Part shown: positions 24,668 through 33,506 of the stretch, piece by piece
Layout: every line of letters begins with the position of its first letter
Position numbering within the stretch: the first letter of the stretch is position 1
Origin: DASXMT01 sp963803065
GTDB taxonomy: Bacteria > Actinomycetota > Acidimicrobiia > Acidimicrobiales > RAAP-2
DNA: 64,000 bases
NCBI GenBank assembly: GCA_963803065.1
Contig: CAWDKW010000004.1
Span: forward strand, 372,001-436,000
Direction: 5' to 3'
Made by a program: the position numbers and the translations under genes
Notes under the pieces: model-generated
The model's database searches: none
Told to the model about the DNA's origin: nothing
The model's input: only the letters and a program-made list of their open reading frames with translations

Positions 24668-25609
24668 ATGGTCGTGATGTTGGTTGCACTGATAGCGATC
24701 GTGATCGTGGTGGTGGGCGCCGTCGTGGCCAAGCTGACGTGGCGCCCCAGCAATGACGAAGTCCACTCGGTGAACGACTACCACTCGGCGCTCGGGACCA
24801 TCGGCGAACTGGCCAACCGGAACCCGCCCCCGGGAACCAGCGCCAGCGGGCGATCACCGCTCCACGAGCGCCCCCGCCCCGATCCGGATACGCCATTGGT
24901 GTTCGACGACGACAAACTCACGGCGCAGGCGGCGAGGGCGGCGGCCAGTGAGTCCGCCCCTATCTTCCGGTCGGACCGGGCCCGCCGCCAGGCATTGTCG
25001 AGCATGAACCATCGGCCTCGACGATGGGTGGTGGCCACGGCCGTCGTGATCGTGCTCTTGGCCTTCGGTGGGCTGGCCTACGTGGGCAGCCACAGGAACA
25101 ACAAGAGCCCCGGCAAGAGCTCCTCCACCACGGTCACCCATGCCACGACGGCGGCCCGCACCACGCCGACGACCCATCCCCCGACCCACACCTCAAAACC
25201 CAAGCCGAAGTCGACCACGCCGACGACCGCCCCCCGTATCGCGGCGATAGACACCACCGCCACCAGCGCCACCTTCCCGCTGCCGAGCCCGAGCTACCAG
25301 CTGACCGTCTCGACCTCGACCGGGCCGTGCTGGATCCAAGCCCAGTCCACCGACTCGGGCACCACGTTGTGGGAAGGCACCATTCCGGCTGGCTCCAGTC
25401 AAAACATCACCGGAAACGGCGGCATGACCATCGACATCGGGGCCTCGGGAACCAGCATCACGGTGAACAGCGTCCCGGTCGCCCTGCCCTCCCCGTTGAA
25501 CGTGCCCTTCCAGGCCACGTTCACCTCCGGCTCCACCGCGACCACCACTCCGGGTGCCTCGACGTCGACCACCTCCCCGTCCTCGTCGTCGACGGCCAAC
25601 ACCGGCTGA
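24668..25609 (+). CDS. Membrane-anchored protein with RodZ-like C-terminal domain
   Basis: 313 residues with two hydrophobic helices, at 1-22 (LVALIAIVIVVVGAVVA) and about 118-140 (VVATAVVIVLLAFGGLAYVG). A Thr/Pro/Ser-rich spacer follows the second, then a C-terminal domain of about 75 residues with the DUF4115/RodZ pattern (CWIQAQSTDSGTTLWEGTIPAG, IDIGASGTSITVNSVPV). RodZ links MreB to the wall machinery, but the N-terminal helix-turn-helix of RodZ is absent, so only the outer domain is shared. Topology: inside segment between helices, C-terminal domain outside. Function unknown. Confidence 0.72.
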   Translation: MVVMLVALIAIVIVVVGAVVAKLTWRPSNDEVHSVNDYHSALGTIGELANRNPPPGTSASGRSPLHERPRPDPDTPLVFDDDKLTAQAARAAASESAPIFRSDRARRQALSSMNHRPRRWVVATAVVIVLLAFGGLAYVGSHRNNKSPGKSSSTTVTHATTAARTTPTTHPPTHTSKPKPKSTTPTTAPRIAAIDTTATSATFPLPSPSYQLTVSTSTGPCWIQAQSTDSGTTLWEGTIPAGSSQNITGNGGMTIDIGASGTSITVNSVPVALPSPLNVPFQATFTSGSTATTTPGASTSTTSPSSSSTANTG

Positions 25610-25628
25610 GAACGCCGGGATCGCCCGC

Positions 25629-26198
25629 TCAGCCGTCGATCCCCACGGCGTCCAGGATGAAGGCGTAGACGAACGCCTCGTCCCGCCAGGCGTCGTACCG
25701 GCCCGACGGCCCCCCGTGGCCGGCGCCGAGCTCGGTCTTGAGCAGGACGCGGTTCTCGGGGTTGGCGGCCCGGAGCTTGGCCACCCACTTGGCCGGCTCC
25801 CAGAAGCCGACGCGTGGATCGGACAGCCCGGCGGTGGCCAGGATGTCGGGGTAGCGGACGGGTGCGCCCTGTCCGTCGACCGATCGGACGTTGTCGTAGG
25901 GGGAGTAGGACTTCATCACTGCGTAGACCTCGGGATCCTCCACCGGATTGCCCCACTCCTCCCACTCGAGGACGGTGAGCGGCAGGGTCTCGTCGAGGAT
26001 GGTGGTCAGGCAGTCGACGAAGGGGACCTCGGCCACGATGGCCCGGAACAACTCCGGAGCGAGGTTGGCCACCGCCCCCATCAGCAGGCCGCCGGCGCTG
26101 CCACCCCGGGCCACCAGACGGTCGGGGCTGGTCGTGCCGTCGGCGACGAGGGACCGGGCACAGGCGACGAAGTCGGTGAAGGTATTGGGCTTGGCCAG
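25629..26198 (-). CDS. ptrB: Protease II (oligopeptidase B), C-terminal catalytic part (frameshifted gene)
   Basis: Carries the S9 catalytic triad: Ser in ARGGSAGGLLMG, Asp in GLSDPRVGFWEPAKW and His in GAGHGGPSGRYD. It begins in frame with LAKPNTFTDFVACARSLVA, directly continuing the GEMGRRWYEEGK of the upstream part. The family reads GKLLAK at this point. Deleting one C (26198/26199) gives GKLLAK exactly, so a single inserted base separates the two halves. Protease II cleaves small peptides after basic residues in the cytoplasm. Confidence 0.88.
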   Translation of the reverse strand: MAKPNTFTDFVACARSLVADGTTSPDRLVARGGSAGGLLMGAVANLAPELFRAIVAEVPFVDCLTTILDETLPLTVLEWEEWGNPVEDPEVYAVMKSYSPYDNVRSVDGQGAPVRYPDILATAGLSDPRVGFWEPAKWVAKLRAANPENRVLLKTELGAGHGGPSGRYDAWRDEAFVYAFILDAVGIDG

Positions 26199-26199
26199 G

Positions 26200-27951
26200 T
26201 AATTTTCCCTCCTCGTACCAACGTCGGCCCATCTCGCCTCCGCCTCGGACGTGAGCGATGGCAAAGACGAACCCGCGATCGAGCAGGCTGAGGCGGAGCG
26301 ACGAGAATGACGGGTCCATGGACGCCTCGTAGGAGCCGTAGCCGTAGAGGAGACAGGGAGCACCATGGGGGTCCTCGCCGCCCTCCGATCCATCGTGGAG
26401 GCACCGATCGGGTCGGTAGACGAGCGAGATGGGCACCTCCGTGCCGTCGTCAGCCGTGGCCCATCGTCGCTGGGTCCGGTACCGGCTCGGGTCGAACCCA
26501 CCGAGGACGGGCTGGCGCTTCCGCAACCGCGCCGAAGCGGTGGGCACGTCGTAGTCGTAGACGGAGCGGGGTGTGACCAACGAGGTGTACTCGTAACGGA
26601 GGATGTCCGACTCGTACTCGGCATTGGCACCGCCCCACACGGTGGAGGGCGACTCCGGTTGGTCGATCGGGGTGGAGGCGCCACTCTCGGCGTCAATGAC
26701 CCGGATGCGGGTCTCGCCGTCCTCTCGCTCGTAGACCACCAGATGATCGGCGAAGGGGTCGACGGCGTCGAGCCGGGTCCCCGGGCGGTGGGGGATGACC
26801 TCGCGCCAGGACTCGCGCCACGACTGGCGCCTCGACCCGGGGTCACCGACGTCAGGCGCCTCGAGCAGCCGGAAGTCCTCCGCCTCGTCGTTGGTCACGA
26901 TCAGGAAGCGGGCCGCCCTGGTGGCCGCGCCCCGGTCGTGGTCGACGCTGTACTCGACCCCGTGCCGGCGGGCGGCCAGCACCGTGAAGGTGCCGGTCGG
27001 GTCGTCCGCCCGCAGGGCGCGTACCTCGGACGTGAGCTTGGAGTCCAGGCCCAACAGGACGTACTCGTCGTCCCTGGTTCGCCCGACCCCGAGGTAGAAG
27101 TGGTCGTCCGCCTCCTCGTAGACAAGCGCCGCCTCCGATGGGTCGGATCCCACCACGTGGCGCCAGAGCTGAAAGGGTCGCATGGCCTCGTCCACCCGGA
27201 TGAAGAAGACGGTGGCGTTGTCGTTGGCCCAAGCCATGCCGTAGGAGGTGTCCTCGAGCGACTCGGGCGACTCCTGGCCGGTCTCCAGGTCCAAGAAGCG
27301 CATGGTGAACCGCTCGGCCCCGGTCGTGTCGGTCGAGTAGGCGAGCCAACGGTGGTCCGGGCTGACGCCCAGATTGCCGAGGGCGAAGTAGTCATGGCCC
27401 TCCGCCAGCTGGTTCTCGTCGAGCATGACGATCTCGTCCTCGGGGGCCTGGTCCCCTCGGCCCCCTTCCCCTCGGCCCCCGTCCCTTCGGTCCCCGTCCC
27501 TTCGGCCCCGGTCTCCTGGGCCCCGGTCTTCTGGGCCCCGGGGGGCCGACGGGTCGCGGCCATCTTCGCGGTCGAGGCCGTCTTCCGGTTCCCCTCCGGG
27601 GTCGCCGGCGGCCGGCCGGCGGCAATGGATGCCGTAACTCTGCCCCTCGACGGTTCGGTGGTAGTAGAGCCACGGCCCCTTGCGCACCGGAACGGAGAGG
27701 TCGGTCTCTTCGATGCGCTCCACGATCTCCTCGAACAAGTGGGCCTGGAGCTGGGCGGTATGGGCGGTGGCGGCCTCGGTGAAGGCGTTCTCGGCCCGAA
27801 GGTGCTCGATGACCTCGGGGTCGTCCTTGTCCCGCAGCCAGTACCAGTCGTCGATCCGCACGTCCCCGTGGGCCTCGAGCCGGACCGGCCTCCTCTCGGG
27901 GATCGGCGGGGCTAAGGGTACGGATCGGTCGGTGAGCGCTTCTTCGGGCAT
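26200..27951 (-). CDS. ptrB: Protease II (oligopeptidase B), N-terminal beta-propeller part (frameshifted gene)
   Basis: About 584 residues from ATG 27951 to the frameshift. It starts with the helical opening DWYWLRDKDDPEVIEHLRAEN, then the seven-bladed propeller (SYGMAWANDNATVFFIRVDE, DEYVLLGLDSKLTSEV) and the start of the hydrolase domain (LLYGYGSYEASMDPSFSS, HVRGGGEMGRRWYEEGK). An insertion of about 50 residues, almost only Asp, Gly, Arg, Glu and Pro, lies between HCRRPAAGDP and DEIVMLDENQ, where the family has a short loop. In the other frames after 26199 the sequence loses family similarity. The gene is divergent from sufB. Confidence 0.88.
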
Positions 27952-28029
27952 CGACCCAGGATGGCACGTCGATGCGGCCCCCCGAGCAGGGCGTTTCGTT
28001 TCCCACAGGGTGTTTTGTTCGGCGCTCGG

Positions 28030-28057
28030 GGTTGTTACTATCGGTATAGGAGAAATC
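28030..28057 (+). promoter_or_regulatory. Candidate SUF operator overlapping the sufB promoter
   Basis: Palindromic site with 11-nt arms and a 6-nt centre. The right arm TAGGAGAAATC (28047-28057) is identical to the promoter-proximal arm at sufC2. The left arm matches its complement at 7 of 11. It overlaps the likely -10 TACTAT (28036-28041); a weak -35 lies at 28013-28020. Repression by an iron-sulfur or iron-sensing regulator is inferred. Confidence 0.6.
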
Positions 28058-28091
28058 GGCCGCCCCCACGGGCCGCCTGTCTGGAGCACGT

Positions 28092-29492
28092 ATGACGACC
28101 ACCGATCTCGACCTCGGGCGATACAAGCTCGGATGGTCAGACGAAGAGGACTACATCTTCAAGCCCAAGAAGGGCTTGAACGAGAGCATCGTGCGTGAGA
28201 TGTCGGCGATGAAGAAGGAGCCGGACTGGATGCGGGACTTCCGGCTCCGTGCCCTGAAGCGCTTCGACAAGCGTCCCATGGCCGAATGGTTCGCGGTCAA
28301 CATGCCCGATCTCGACTTCGAGGACATCTACTACTACATCAAGCCCACGTCTGAGCAGGTCGGGGACTGGGAAGACCTGCCCGACGCCATCAAGACCACA
28401 TACGAGAAGCTGGGCATCCCGCAGGCCGAGCGGAAGTACCTGGCCGGCGTCACCGCTCAGTACGAGTCCGAGGTGGTGTTCCATCGCAACCGGGAGGATC
28501 TCGAGGCGCTGGGCGTCCTGTTCTGCGACATGGACACGGCCGTCCGGGAGTACCCAGAACTGGTCCGGAAGTACTTCGGCACCATCATCCCCCCCAACGA
28601 CAACAAGTTCGCCGCCCTGAACTCGGCCGTCTGGTCGGGCGGTTCGTTCATCTACGTGCCGCCCGGCGTGGTCGTCGACCAGCCCCTTCAGGCCTATTTC
28701 CGGATCAACGCCGAGAACATGGGCCAGTTCGAGCGCACGCTGATCATCGCCGACGAGGGCTCCCAGGTGCACTACATCGAGGGGTGCTCGGCCCCCGTCT
28801 ACACGAGTGACTCGCTGCACTCCGCCGTGGTGGAGCTGGTGGCCCTCCAGGGCAGCCGGATCACCTACACCACCATCCAGAACTGGTCCAACAACGTCTA
28901 CAACCTGGTGACCAAGCGCGCTCGGGCCGAAGCCGAGGCCCACGTCGAGTGGATCGACGGGAACATCGGCTCCCGGCTCACCATGAAGTACCCGTCGGTC
29001 TACCTGATGGGGCCCAAGGCTTCGGGTGAAGTGCTTTCGGTGGCCTATGCGGGTGCCGGGCAGCATCAGGACGCCGGAGCAAAGATGATCCACGCCGCGC
29101 CGGAGACGACCTCGACCATCGTCTCCAAGTCGATCTCCAAGGACGCCGGGATCACCACCTACCGGGGTCTGGTCCATGTCGACGAGGGAGCGAAGAACGC
29201 AAAGAGCTTCGTCCGCTGTGACGCGCTGCTCCTCGATGACACGGCCGTGTCCGAGACGAAGCCGTACATGGAGGTCGCCGAGCGCGACGCCCGGATCGGT
29301 CACGAGGCCACCGTCTCCAAGGTGGGTGACGACCAGCTCTTCTACCTGATGAGCCGGGGGTTGTCGGAGACGCAGGCGATGGGAATGATCGTGAACGGTT
29401 TCATCGAGCCCATCACCCGGACACTTCCGATGGAATATGCGGTTGAGTGGAGCAGGCTGATCGAGCTGCAGATGGAGGGCTCGGTCGGCTGA
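28092..29492 (+). CDS. sufB: Fe-S cluster assembly scaffold SufB
   Basis: 466 residues, full length for SufB, the scaffold of the SufBCD complex that receives persulfide sulfur and builds [4Fe-4S] clusters. Landmarks are GVTAQYESEVVFH, SFIYVPPGVVVDQPLQAYFRIN, EGCSAPVYTSDSLH, the catalytic cysteine of FVRCDALLLDD and the Glu of MEVAERDARIGHEA. A GGAG ribosome site lies 5 nt before the ATG. sufD is not next to it as in most suf operons: a small Cys-rich gene and an opposing crotonase gene lie between. Regulation is probably through the palindrome at 28030-28057. Confidence 0.96.
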   Translation: MTTTDLDLGRYKLGWSDEEDYIFKPKKGLNESIVREMSAMKKEPDWMRDFRLRALKRFDKRPMAEWFAVNMPDLDFEDIYYYIKPTSEQVGDWEDLPDAIKTTYEKLGIPQAERKYLAGVTAQYESEVVFHRNREDLEALGVLFCDMDTAVREYPELVRKYFGTIIPPNDNKFAALNSAVWSGGSFIYVPPGVVVDQPLQAYFRINAENMGQFERTLIIADEGSQVHYIEGCSAPVYTSDSLHSAVVELVALQGSRITYTTIQNWSNNVYNLVTKRARAEAEAHVEWIDGNIGSRLTMKYPSVYLMGPKASGEVLSVAYAGAGQHQDAGAKMIHAAPETTSTIVSKSISKDAGITTYRGLVHVDEGAKNAKSFVRCDALLLDDTAVSETKPYMEVAERDARIGHEATVSKVGDDQLFYLMSRGLSETQAMGMIVNGFIEPITRTLPMEYAVEWSRLIELQMEGSVG

Positions 29493-29543
29493 CGCCAGGG
29501 CGGCGCTGTCTCGGGGCAGCCGTCGTCCGGGTACTCCGAACTC

Positions 29544-29583
29544 GCCGTAGCGATGGGGGCAGAGCCGTAGCGATGGGGGCAGA
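29544..29583 (+). repeat. 20-bp direct repeat, 2 copies
   Basis: Two exact copies of GCCGTAGCGATGGGGGCAGA at 29544 and 29564, ending 8 nt before the small Cys-rich gene. The second copy forms part of its promoter region (CAGAAT about 6 nt before the ATG). Confidence 0.95.
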
Positions 29584-29591
29584 ATAGAACC

Positions 29592-29942
29592 ATGTCGATG
29601 CGGGAAGAGTGCAAGCACTTCCAGAGCCGGACGTACGCGTCCGGAGAAGTGGCCCGGTTCTGCAGCCTCGACCTGGCGCCGGACGCCCCGTGGAAATGCC
29701 CTGACAACTGCCCGTCGTACGAGCCGCGCCTCGCAGACGTGGGGTGGGGGCACGGCTCCCTGGTCGAGCCGCCGATGGAGAGCATGCCGGACGTTCCCGA
29801 CAAGGACGCGGCCACCTTGCTCGACCAGGCCGAGGACATCATCAACACCGTCGGCCCGGACGTGCTGGCCGAGGTGGAGGCCGAGCGGCGCCGCAACGAG
29901 CAGAGCTCATCGCGCAAGCGTTGGTGGCGGCGAAGGAACTGA
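29592..29942 (+). CDS. Small Cys-containing hypothetical protein in the suf region
   Basis: 116 residues, no family recognised. The N-terminal 45 residues hold four cysteines, Cys7 (MREECKHF after MS), Cys24 (ARFCSLD), Cys36 and Cys40 (WKCPDNCPSYEP), in a spacing that could bind zinc or an iron-sulfur cluster. The middle is acidic (DVPDKDAATLLDQAEDII) and predicted helical. The C-terminus is very basic (SSRKRWWRRRN). No signal peptide. It is 99 nt after sufB on the same strand, so a role in Fe-S handling is suggested by position and cysteines only. Confidence 0.75.
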   Translation: MSMREECKHFQSRTYASGEVARFCSLDLAPDAPWKCPDNCPSYEPRLADVGWGHGSLVEPPMESMPDVPDKDAATLLDQAEDIINTVGPDVLAEVEAERRRNEQSSSRKRWWRRRN

Positions 29943-29981
29943 GCCGTCTGACCCGGGACGGTTCTCCGGCCAGGACCTCGA

Positions 29982-30857
29982 TCAGTTGCCGGTGAAGCTG
30001 GGCGGCCGCTTCTCCATGAACGCAGCCATCGCCTCGGTGAGGTCGTCCGAGGACAGGGCGGCGGCGTTCCAGGTGGCCACGTAGTCGAGGCCCTCGGCCA
30101 CGGTCATGTTCTCACCGGCCGCCAGTACCGCCTTCGTGCCTTGGACGGCCAGTGGTGAGTTGGCGGCGATCGATGCGGCCAGTTCGCCGGCCATGGCCAA
30201 GACGCCTTCGACATCGGAGACGACGTCATTGACCAGCCCGATCTGTGCTGCTCGGGTCGCGGTGATGTCCTTGCCCGTGTAGGCCAGTTCGGCCACGTGA
30301 CCCTTGCCGATGATGAGGGGGAGCCGCTGGAGGCTGCCGAGGTCCGCGACCATGGCCATCCTCGTCTCCCGGACCGAGAAGGTGGCATCGGCGCTGGCCA
30401 GCCGGATGTCGGCTGCCGCGGCCAGGTCGACACCCCCGCCGATGCAATAGCCGTGGATGGCGGCGATCACCGGCTTGGGACAGGCGGCAACCGCGCTGAT
30501 CGAGGCCTGGAGCCTGAGGACCTCTGCCCGGGCCCGGCGTCCTCGGGTGGCAACGGAAGGGTCCGGCTTTGCCGGGTCGCCGTGGCGGTCGAACAGCCCG
30601 CCAGGTTCGGTCACCGCCTTGAGATCCAGCCCCACGCTGAAATGGGGACCCCGGGCGGCAATGACCACGACCCGGATGTCCGGTGCCGTTCCCAACGCCT
30701 CCATGGCCAGCGGCAGATCGGCCCAAAAGTCGGGCCCGAGCGCGTTTCGCTGCTCCGGCCGGTCTAGCCACAACGTGGCAACGTGGCCATCGACCTCGAT
30801 GGTCAGCACATCGGAAGCGAAGTCATCGGTGGCGGTATCGGTGGCGGCGGCGGTCAT
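29982..30857 (-). CDS. Enoyl-CoA hydratase/isomerase (crotonase) family protein
   Basis: 291 residues from ATG 30857, which has a leaderless-type -10 box 6 nt upstream; the frame continues far upstream but over sufD. Crotonase landmarks are LDRPEQRNALG, the oxyanion-hole segment ARGPHFSVGLDLKAV, HGYCIGGGVDLAAAADIRLAS and the closing FMEKRPPSFTGN. The catalytic Glu positions read FSVRETRMAMVADLGSL, with Glu at the first and Asp at the second site, as in dienoyl-CoA isomerases (ECH1 type) rather than hydratases. It lies antisense between sufB and sufD and has no obvious link to Fe-S metabolism. Confidence 0.9.
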   Translation of the reverse strand: MTAAATDTATDDFASDVLTIEVDGHVATLWLDRPEQRNALGPDFWADLPLAMEALGTAPDIRVVVIAARGPHFSVGLDLKAVTEPGGLFDRHGDPAKPDPSVATRGRRARAEVLRLQASISAVAACPKPVIAAIHGYCIGGGVDLAAAADIRLASADATFSVRETRMAMVADLGSLQRLPLIIGKGHVAELAYTGKDITATRAAQIGLVNDVVSDVEGVLAMAGELAASIAANSPLAVQGTKAVLAAGENMTVAEGLDYVATWNAAALSSDDLTEAMAAFMEKRPPSFTGN

Positions 30858-30863
30858 GGCACA

Positions 30864-30869
30864 AGCGTA
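30864..30869 (-). promoter_or_regulatory. -10 box of the crotonase gene (leaderless)
   Basis: TACGCT on the minus strand, 6 nt before ATG 30857. It sits within 2 nt of the most upstream sufD start candidate. Confidence 0.5.
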
Positions 30870-30870
30870 G

Positions 30871-32367
30871 GTGGACCCGGCGAGCCGGTCAGTCTCCCGG
30901 CCGCAGCAGGTAGAATCGGGGCCTGAGGCTCGGGACCGGGCCTCGATTCGCGAGAGGTTTCCCGTTCTGCCGACATTTACTCCCGTAGCCGCCGCCGCAC
31001 TGCTCGGACCAACGTGGCTCGAGCGTCGCCGGACCGACGCGGCGGAACGGTTCTCTTCGGCCCCGCTCCCGACGGAAAAGGACGAGGTCTGGCGGTACAG
31101 CCGGATCGACCAGCTCGATCTCGATCGGTTCCATCCTGCCGTCGGTCCCGCCGGGGACGGCGGCCACACGCTCGATACCGGGGCGATGGAACAGATCGGG
31201 GCCCTGGTTGACCGCATGGGCCCACGAGCCGCTCTCGTCGTGTCCTACAACGGTGGGCTGGCCCAGGTTGAGGCGACCCCGGAGGCGGGCCGCGCTTGTT
31301 CGCTCGGGCCGCTCGCCGAACATGCCGAAGCGGAACAGCTTCTCGGCGGGGTTGCTTCGGATCCCGGGGACTTCGTCCTCTTGAACGAGGCCTTCGCCCC
31401 TGACCCCATCGTGGTCGACATCCGCCCGGGAGCCGTTCTCGGCGCGCCCATCGTCATCGTCCACCTCGTCGACGGATCGGGTGACGACGGTGCCACCGTG
31501 TTCCCCCGAACCGTCATCCGGGCGGCCGATTCGTCCGAGGCAGGTGTGGTGGAGCTTCTGGTCGACCTGGCTGACGGCGTCCTGGGCCGCCGCGCCGCGG
31601 CGACCACGGCGGCCCCGGCGGCCCCCCCGCAGGTCCTGGTCGTACCGGTGACCGAGGTCCAGGTCGGTGACGGGGCCCGGCTGGCCTACGTGAGCGTGCA
31701 GGCGCTCGGCCCGGCCGCATGGCAGCTGGGCCACCAGGCCAGCCGGATCGGCTCCGAGGCGTCGTTGCGGAGCTTCGCCGTCGCTCTCGGAGGCGACTTC
31801 GCCCGATTGCGCACAGACTCCGAGCTCGCCGGTCAGGGGGGAACCAGTGAGCTGCGGGCTGCCTACCTTGGGCGCGAGGACCAGATGCTCGACTTCCGCA
31901 CCCTGCAGGACCACGCCGCGCCCCGAACCACGAGCGACCTGCTGTTCAAGGGAGCAGTGGCCGATCGCGCCCACTCGGTCTACAGCGGGTTGATCCGGGT
32001 CCACCGGGGCGCGGTCCGGTCGGACGCCATGCAGACCAACAACAACCTGGTCCTGGACGTCGGGGCCCATGCCGACTCCGTCCCCAACCTCGACATCGAG
32101 GAGAACGACGTCCGCTGCAGCCACGGCTCCACGGTCGGTCCGGTGGACGAGGATCAGCGTTACTACCTCGAATCCCGGGGCATCGACCCTGAGGAGGCTG
32201 AGCGGCTCATCGTGGCCGGGTTCTTCCTCGACATCGCCCAGCAGATCCCGGTCGAGGGCATCCGGCCCTTGGTCCAAGAGGCTCTAGCCCACCGGCTCGA
32301 TGTTCCCGTCGAGGGACCGCTCGCCGATGAGGGCGGCGCGGGAGAACCGGATGTCGGCCATGGGTGA
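30871..32367 (+). CDS. sufD: Fe-S cluster assembly protein SufD
   Basis: 498 residues if GTG 30871 is used, the only ATG/GTG/TTG before the conserved region. However, a -10-like TAGAAT sits inside this stretch (30911-30916), and GAGAGG stands 9 nt before an in-frame CTG at 30967 that would start LPTFTPVAAAALLG. The true start may therefore be the CTG, giving 466 residues. The SufD core is clear: KDEVWRYSRIDQLD, AYLGREDQMLDFRTLQDHAAP, DLLFKGAVADRAHSVYSGLIRVHRGA, TNNNLVLDVGAHADSVPNLDIEENDVRCSHGST. SufD pairs with SufB and SufC. The 3' end overlaps the Rieske gene. Confidence 0.93.
   Translation: MDPASRSVSRPQQVESGPEARDRASIRERFPVLPTFTPVAAAALLGPTWLERRRTDAAERFSSAPLPTEKDEVWRYSRIDQLDLDRFHPAVGPAGDGGHTLDTGAMEQIGALVDRMGPRAALVVSYNGGLAQVEATPEAGRACSLGPLAEHAEAEQLLGGVASDPGDFVLLNEAFAPDPIVVDIRPGAVLGAPIVIVHLVDGSGDDGATVFPRTVIRAADSSEAGVVELLVDLADGVLGRRAAATTAAPAAPPQVLVVPVTEVQVGDGARLAYVSVQALGPAAWQLGHQASRIGSEASLRSFAVALGGDFARLRTDSELAGQGGTSELRAAYLGREDQMLDFRTLQDHAAPRTTSDLLFKGAVADRAHSVYSGLIRVHRGAVRSDAMQTNNNLVLDVGAHADSVPNLDIEENDVRCSHGSTVGPVDEDQRYYLESRGIDPEEAERLIVAGFFLDIAQQIPVEGIRPLVQEALAHRLDVPVEGPLADEGGAGEPDVGHG
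30911..30916 (+). promoter_or_regulatory. -10 box probably serving sufD
   Basis: TAGAAT, a good actinobacterial -10. It predicts transcription from about 30923, downstream of GTG 30871, with GAGAGG and CTG 30967 following. Confidence 0.45.
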
Positions 32368-32677
32368 TTCCGTGCGGCTGTGCGGCCGAGACGAGCTCAG
32401 CTCCGGGGAGGCCCGACGGTTCGACCTCGACGGCCTCCGGGTCGCTCTCGTTCGGATCGGCGACGACTTCTACGCCATCGGGGACCGCTGCAGCCACGAG
32501 GACTACTCGTTGGCCGAGGGCGAGGTGTGGCCCGAGGAGCGCGAGCTCGAGTGCGCCAAGCATGGTTCGACCTTCGACCTGCGGACGGGCGACCCGTGCT
32601 CGCTGCCGGCGACCAAACCGGTTCCGGTCTATTCGGTGGTCGTCGAGGGAGACGATGTCATGCTGGTGGTCCCATGA
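32351..32677 (+). CDS. Rieske-type [2Fe-2S] ferredoxin in the suf operon
   Basis: 108 residues. The Rieske ligands are complete: Cys47-x-His49 (CSHEDY) and Cys68-x2-His71 (CAKHGS), joined by a short loop as in NirD- and BphF-type soluble ferredoxins. ATG 32351 was chosen because GGGAGAA stands 5 nt upstream; ATG 32360 is also possible. It overlaps the sufD end by 17 nt and the sufC start by 4 nt, so the three are translated together. A Rieske protein in this position recurs in actinobacterial suf operons and may supply electrons for cluster assembly; that role is inference. Confidence 0.92.
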   Translation: MSAMGDSVRLCGRDELSSGEARRFDLDGLRVALVRIGDDFYAIGDRCSHEDYSLAEGEVWPEERELECAKHGSTFDLRTGDPCSLPATKPVPVYSVVVEGDDVMLVVP

Positions 32678-33435
32678 GCCCCACCAGCACAACGTCGGCG
32701 GGTGGCGGCAGTGAGTTGCGCATCGAGGGACTACGGGCGGGCGTTCCCGGCCGCGAGATCCTCCGCGGTGTCGACCTCGCTGTCCGCAGCGGCGAGGTCC
32801 ATGCCGTGATGGGCCCAAACGGATCGGGCAAGAGCACGCTGGCTCACGTGATCATGGGGCGTCCGGGCTATGAGGTGCTCGGCGGGTCCATCACACTCGA
32901 CGGCGTGGACCTCCTCGCCCTGCCGACCTGGGAGCGTGCTCGGGCCGGGCTGTTCATCGGCATGCAGCACCCGATCGAAGTCCCCGGCGTGTCCCTGGCC
33001 ACTTCCTTGGTGGCTGCTCGGGCAAATGGGGGCAACGGCTCGGAAGCGGGCATCGAGGGACGCCTTCGTGATGAGGCGGCCCGGATCGGCTTCGACGAGC
33101 GCTTCTTGGACCGACCGCTCAATGTGGACCTCTCGGGGGGCGAGCGCAAGCGCAACGAAACCCTCCAGCTGGGTGTGCTCCGCCCGCGGTTTGCCATCCT
33201 CGACGAGATCGACTCGGGATTGGACATCGACGCCCTGGCCGCCGTCGCCCGGCGCGTGGAGGAGGCGACCGAGGAGTGGGGCCTCGGGGTTCTGGCCATC
33301 ACCCACTTCCGGCGCCTCTTGAACGTACTGCGGGCCGACGTCGTCCATGTGCTGTCCAACGGACAGATCGCAGACACCGGCGGCCCGGAACTGGCCGAAG
33401 AGGTGGATCGGACCGGTTACGCCGCCTATCTCTGA
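32674..33435 (+). CDS. sufC: Fe-S cluster assembly ATPase SufC (copy 1)
   Basis: 253 residues from the ATG that overlaps the Rieske stop (ATGA). It is an ABC-type ATPase with Walker A GPNGSGKST, Q-loop GMQHPIEVPGV, signature LSGGERKRNE, Walker B FAILDEIDSGLDID and switch His (ITHFRR). The SufC-specific DEIDSGLD replaces the generic DEPT. SufC drives conformational change of SufBD. A second sufC lies at 37400-38191 with only moderate similarity (different N-terminus, FSGGEKKRNE, DETDSGLD), so the two are old paralogues rather than a recent copy. Confidence 0.95.
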   Translation: MSPTSTTSAGGGSELRIEGLRAGVPGREILRGVDLAVRSGEVHAVMGPNGSGKSTLAHVIMGRPGYEVLGGSITLDGVDLLALPTWERARAGLFIGMQHPIEVPGVSLATSLVAARANGGNGSEAGIEGRLRDEAARIGFDERFLDRPLNVDLSGGERKRNETLQLGVLRPRFAILDEIDSGLDIDALAAVARRVEEATEEWGLGVLAITHFRRLLNVLRADVVHVLSNGQIADTGGPELAEEVDRTGYAAYL

Positions 33436-33492
33436 TGGGCACAGCCGTTGCGGGTGCATCCCGGGTGCATCCCCGGTGATCGGGCAGGTTGG

Positions 33493-33498
33493 TAGCGT
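33493..33498 (+). promoter_or_regulatory. -10 box of the LCP gene 5' part (leaderless)
   Basis: TAGCGT, 8 nt before ATG 33507. It marks 33507, not 33983, as the likely gene start. Confidence 0.5.
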
Positions 33499-33506
33499 TC
33501 CGTGCC

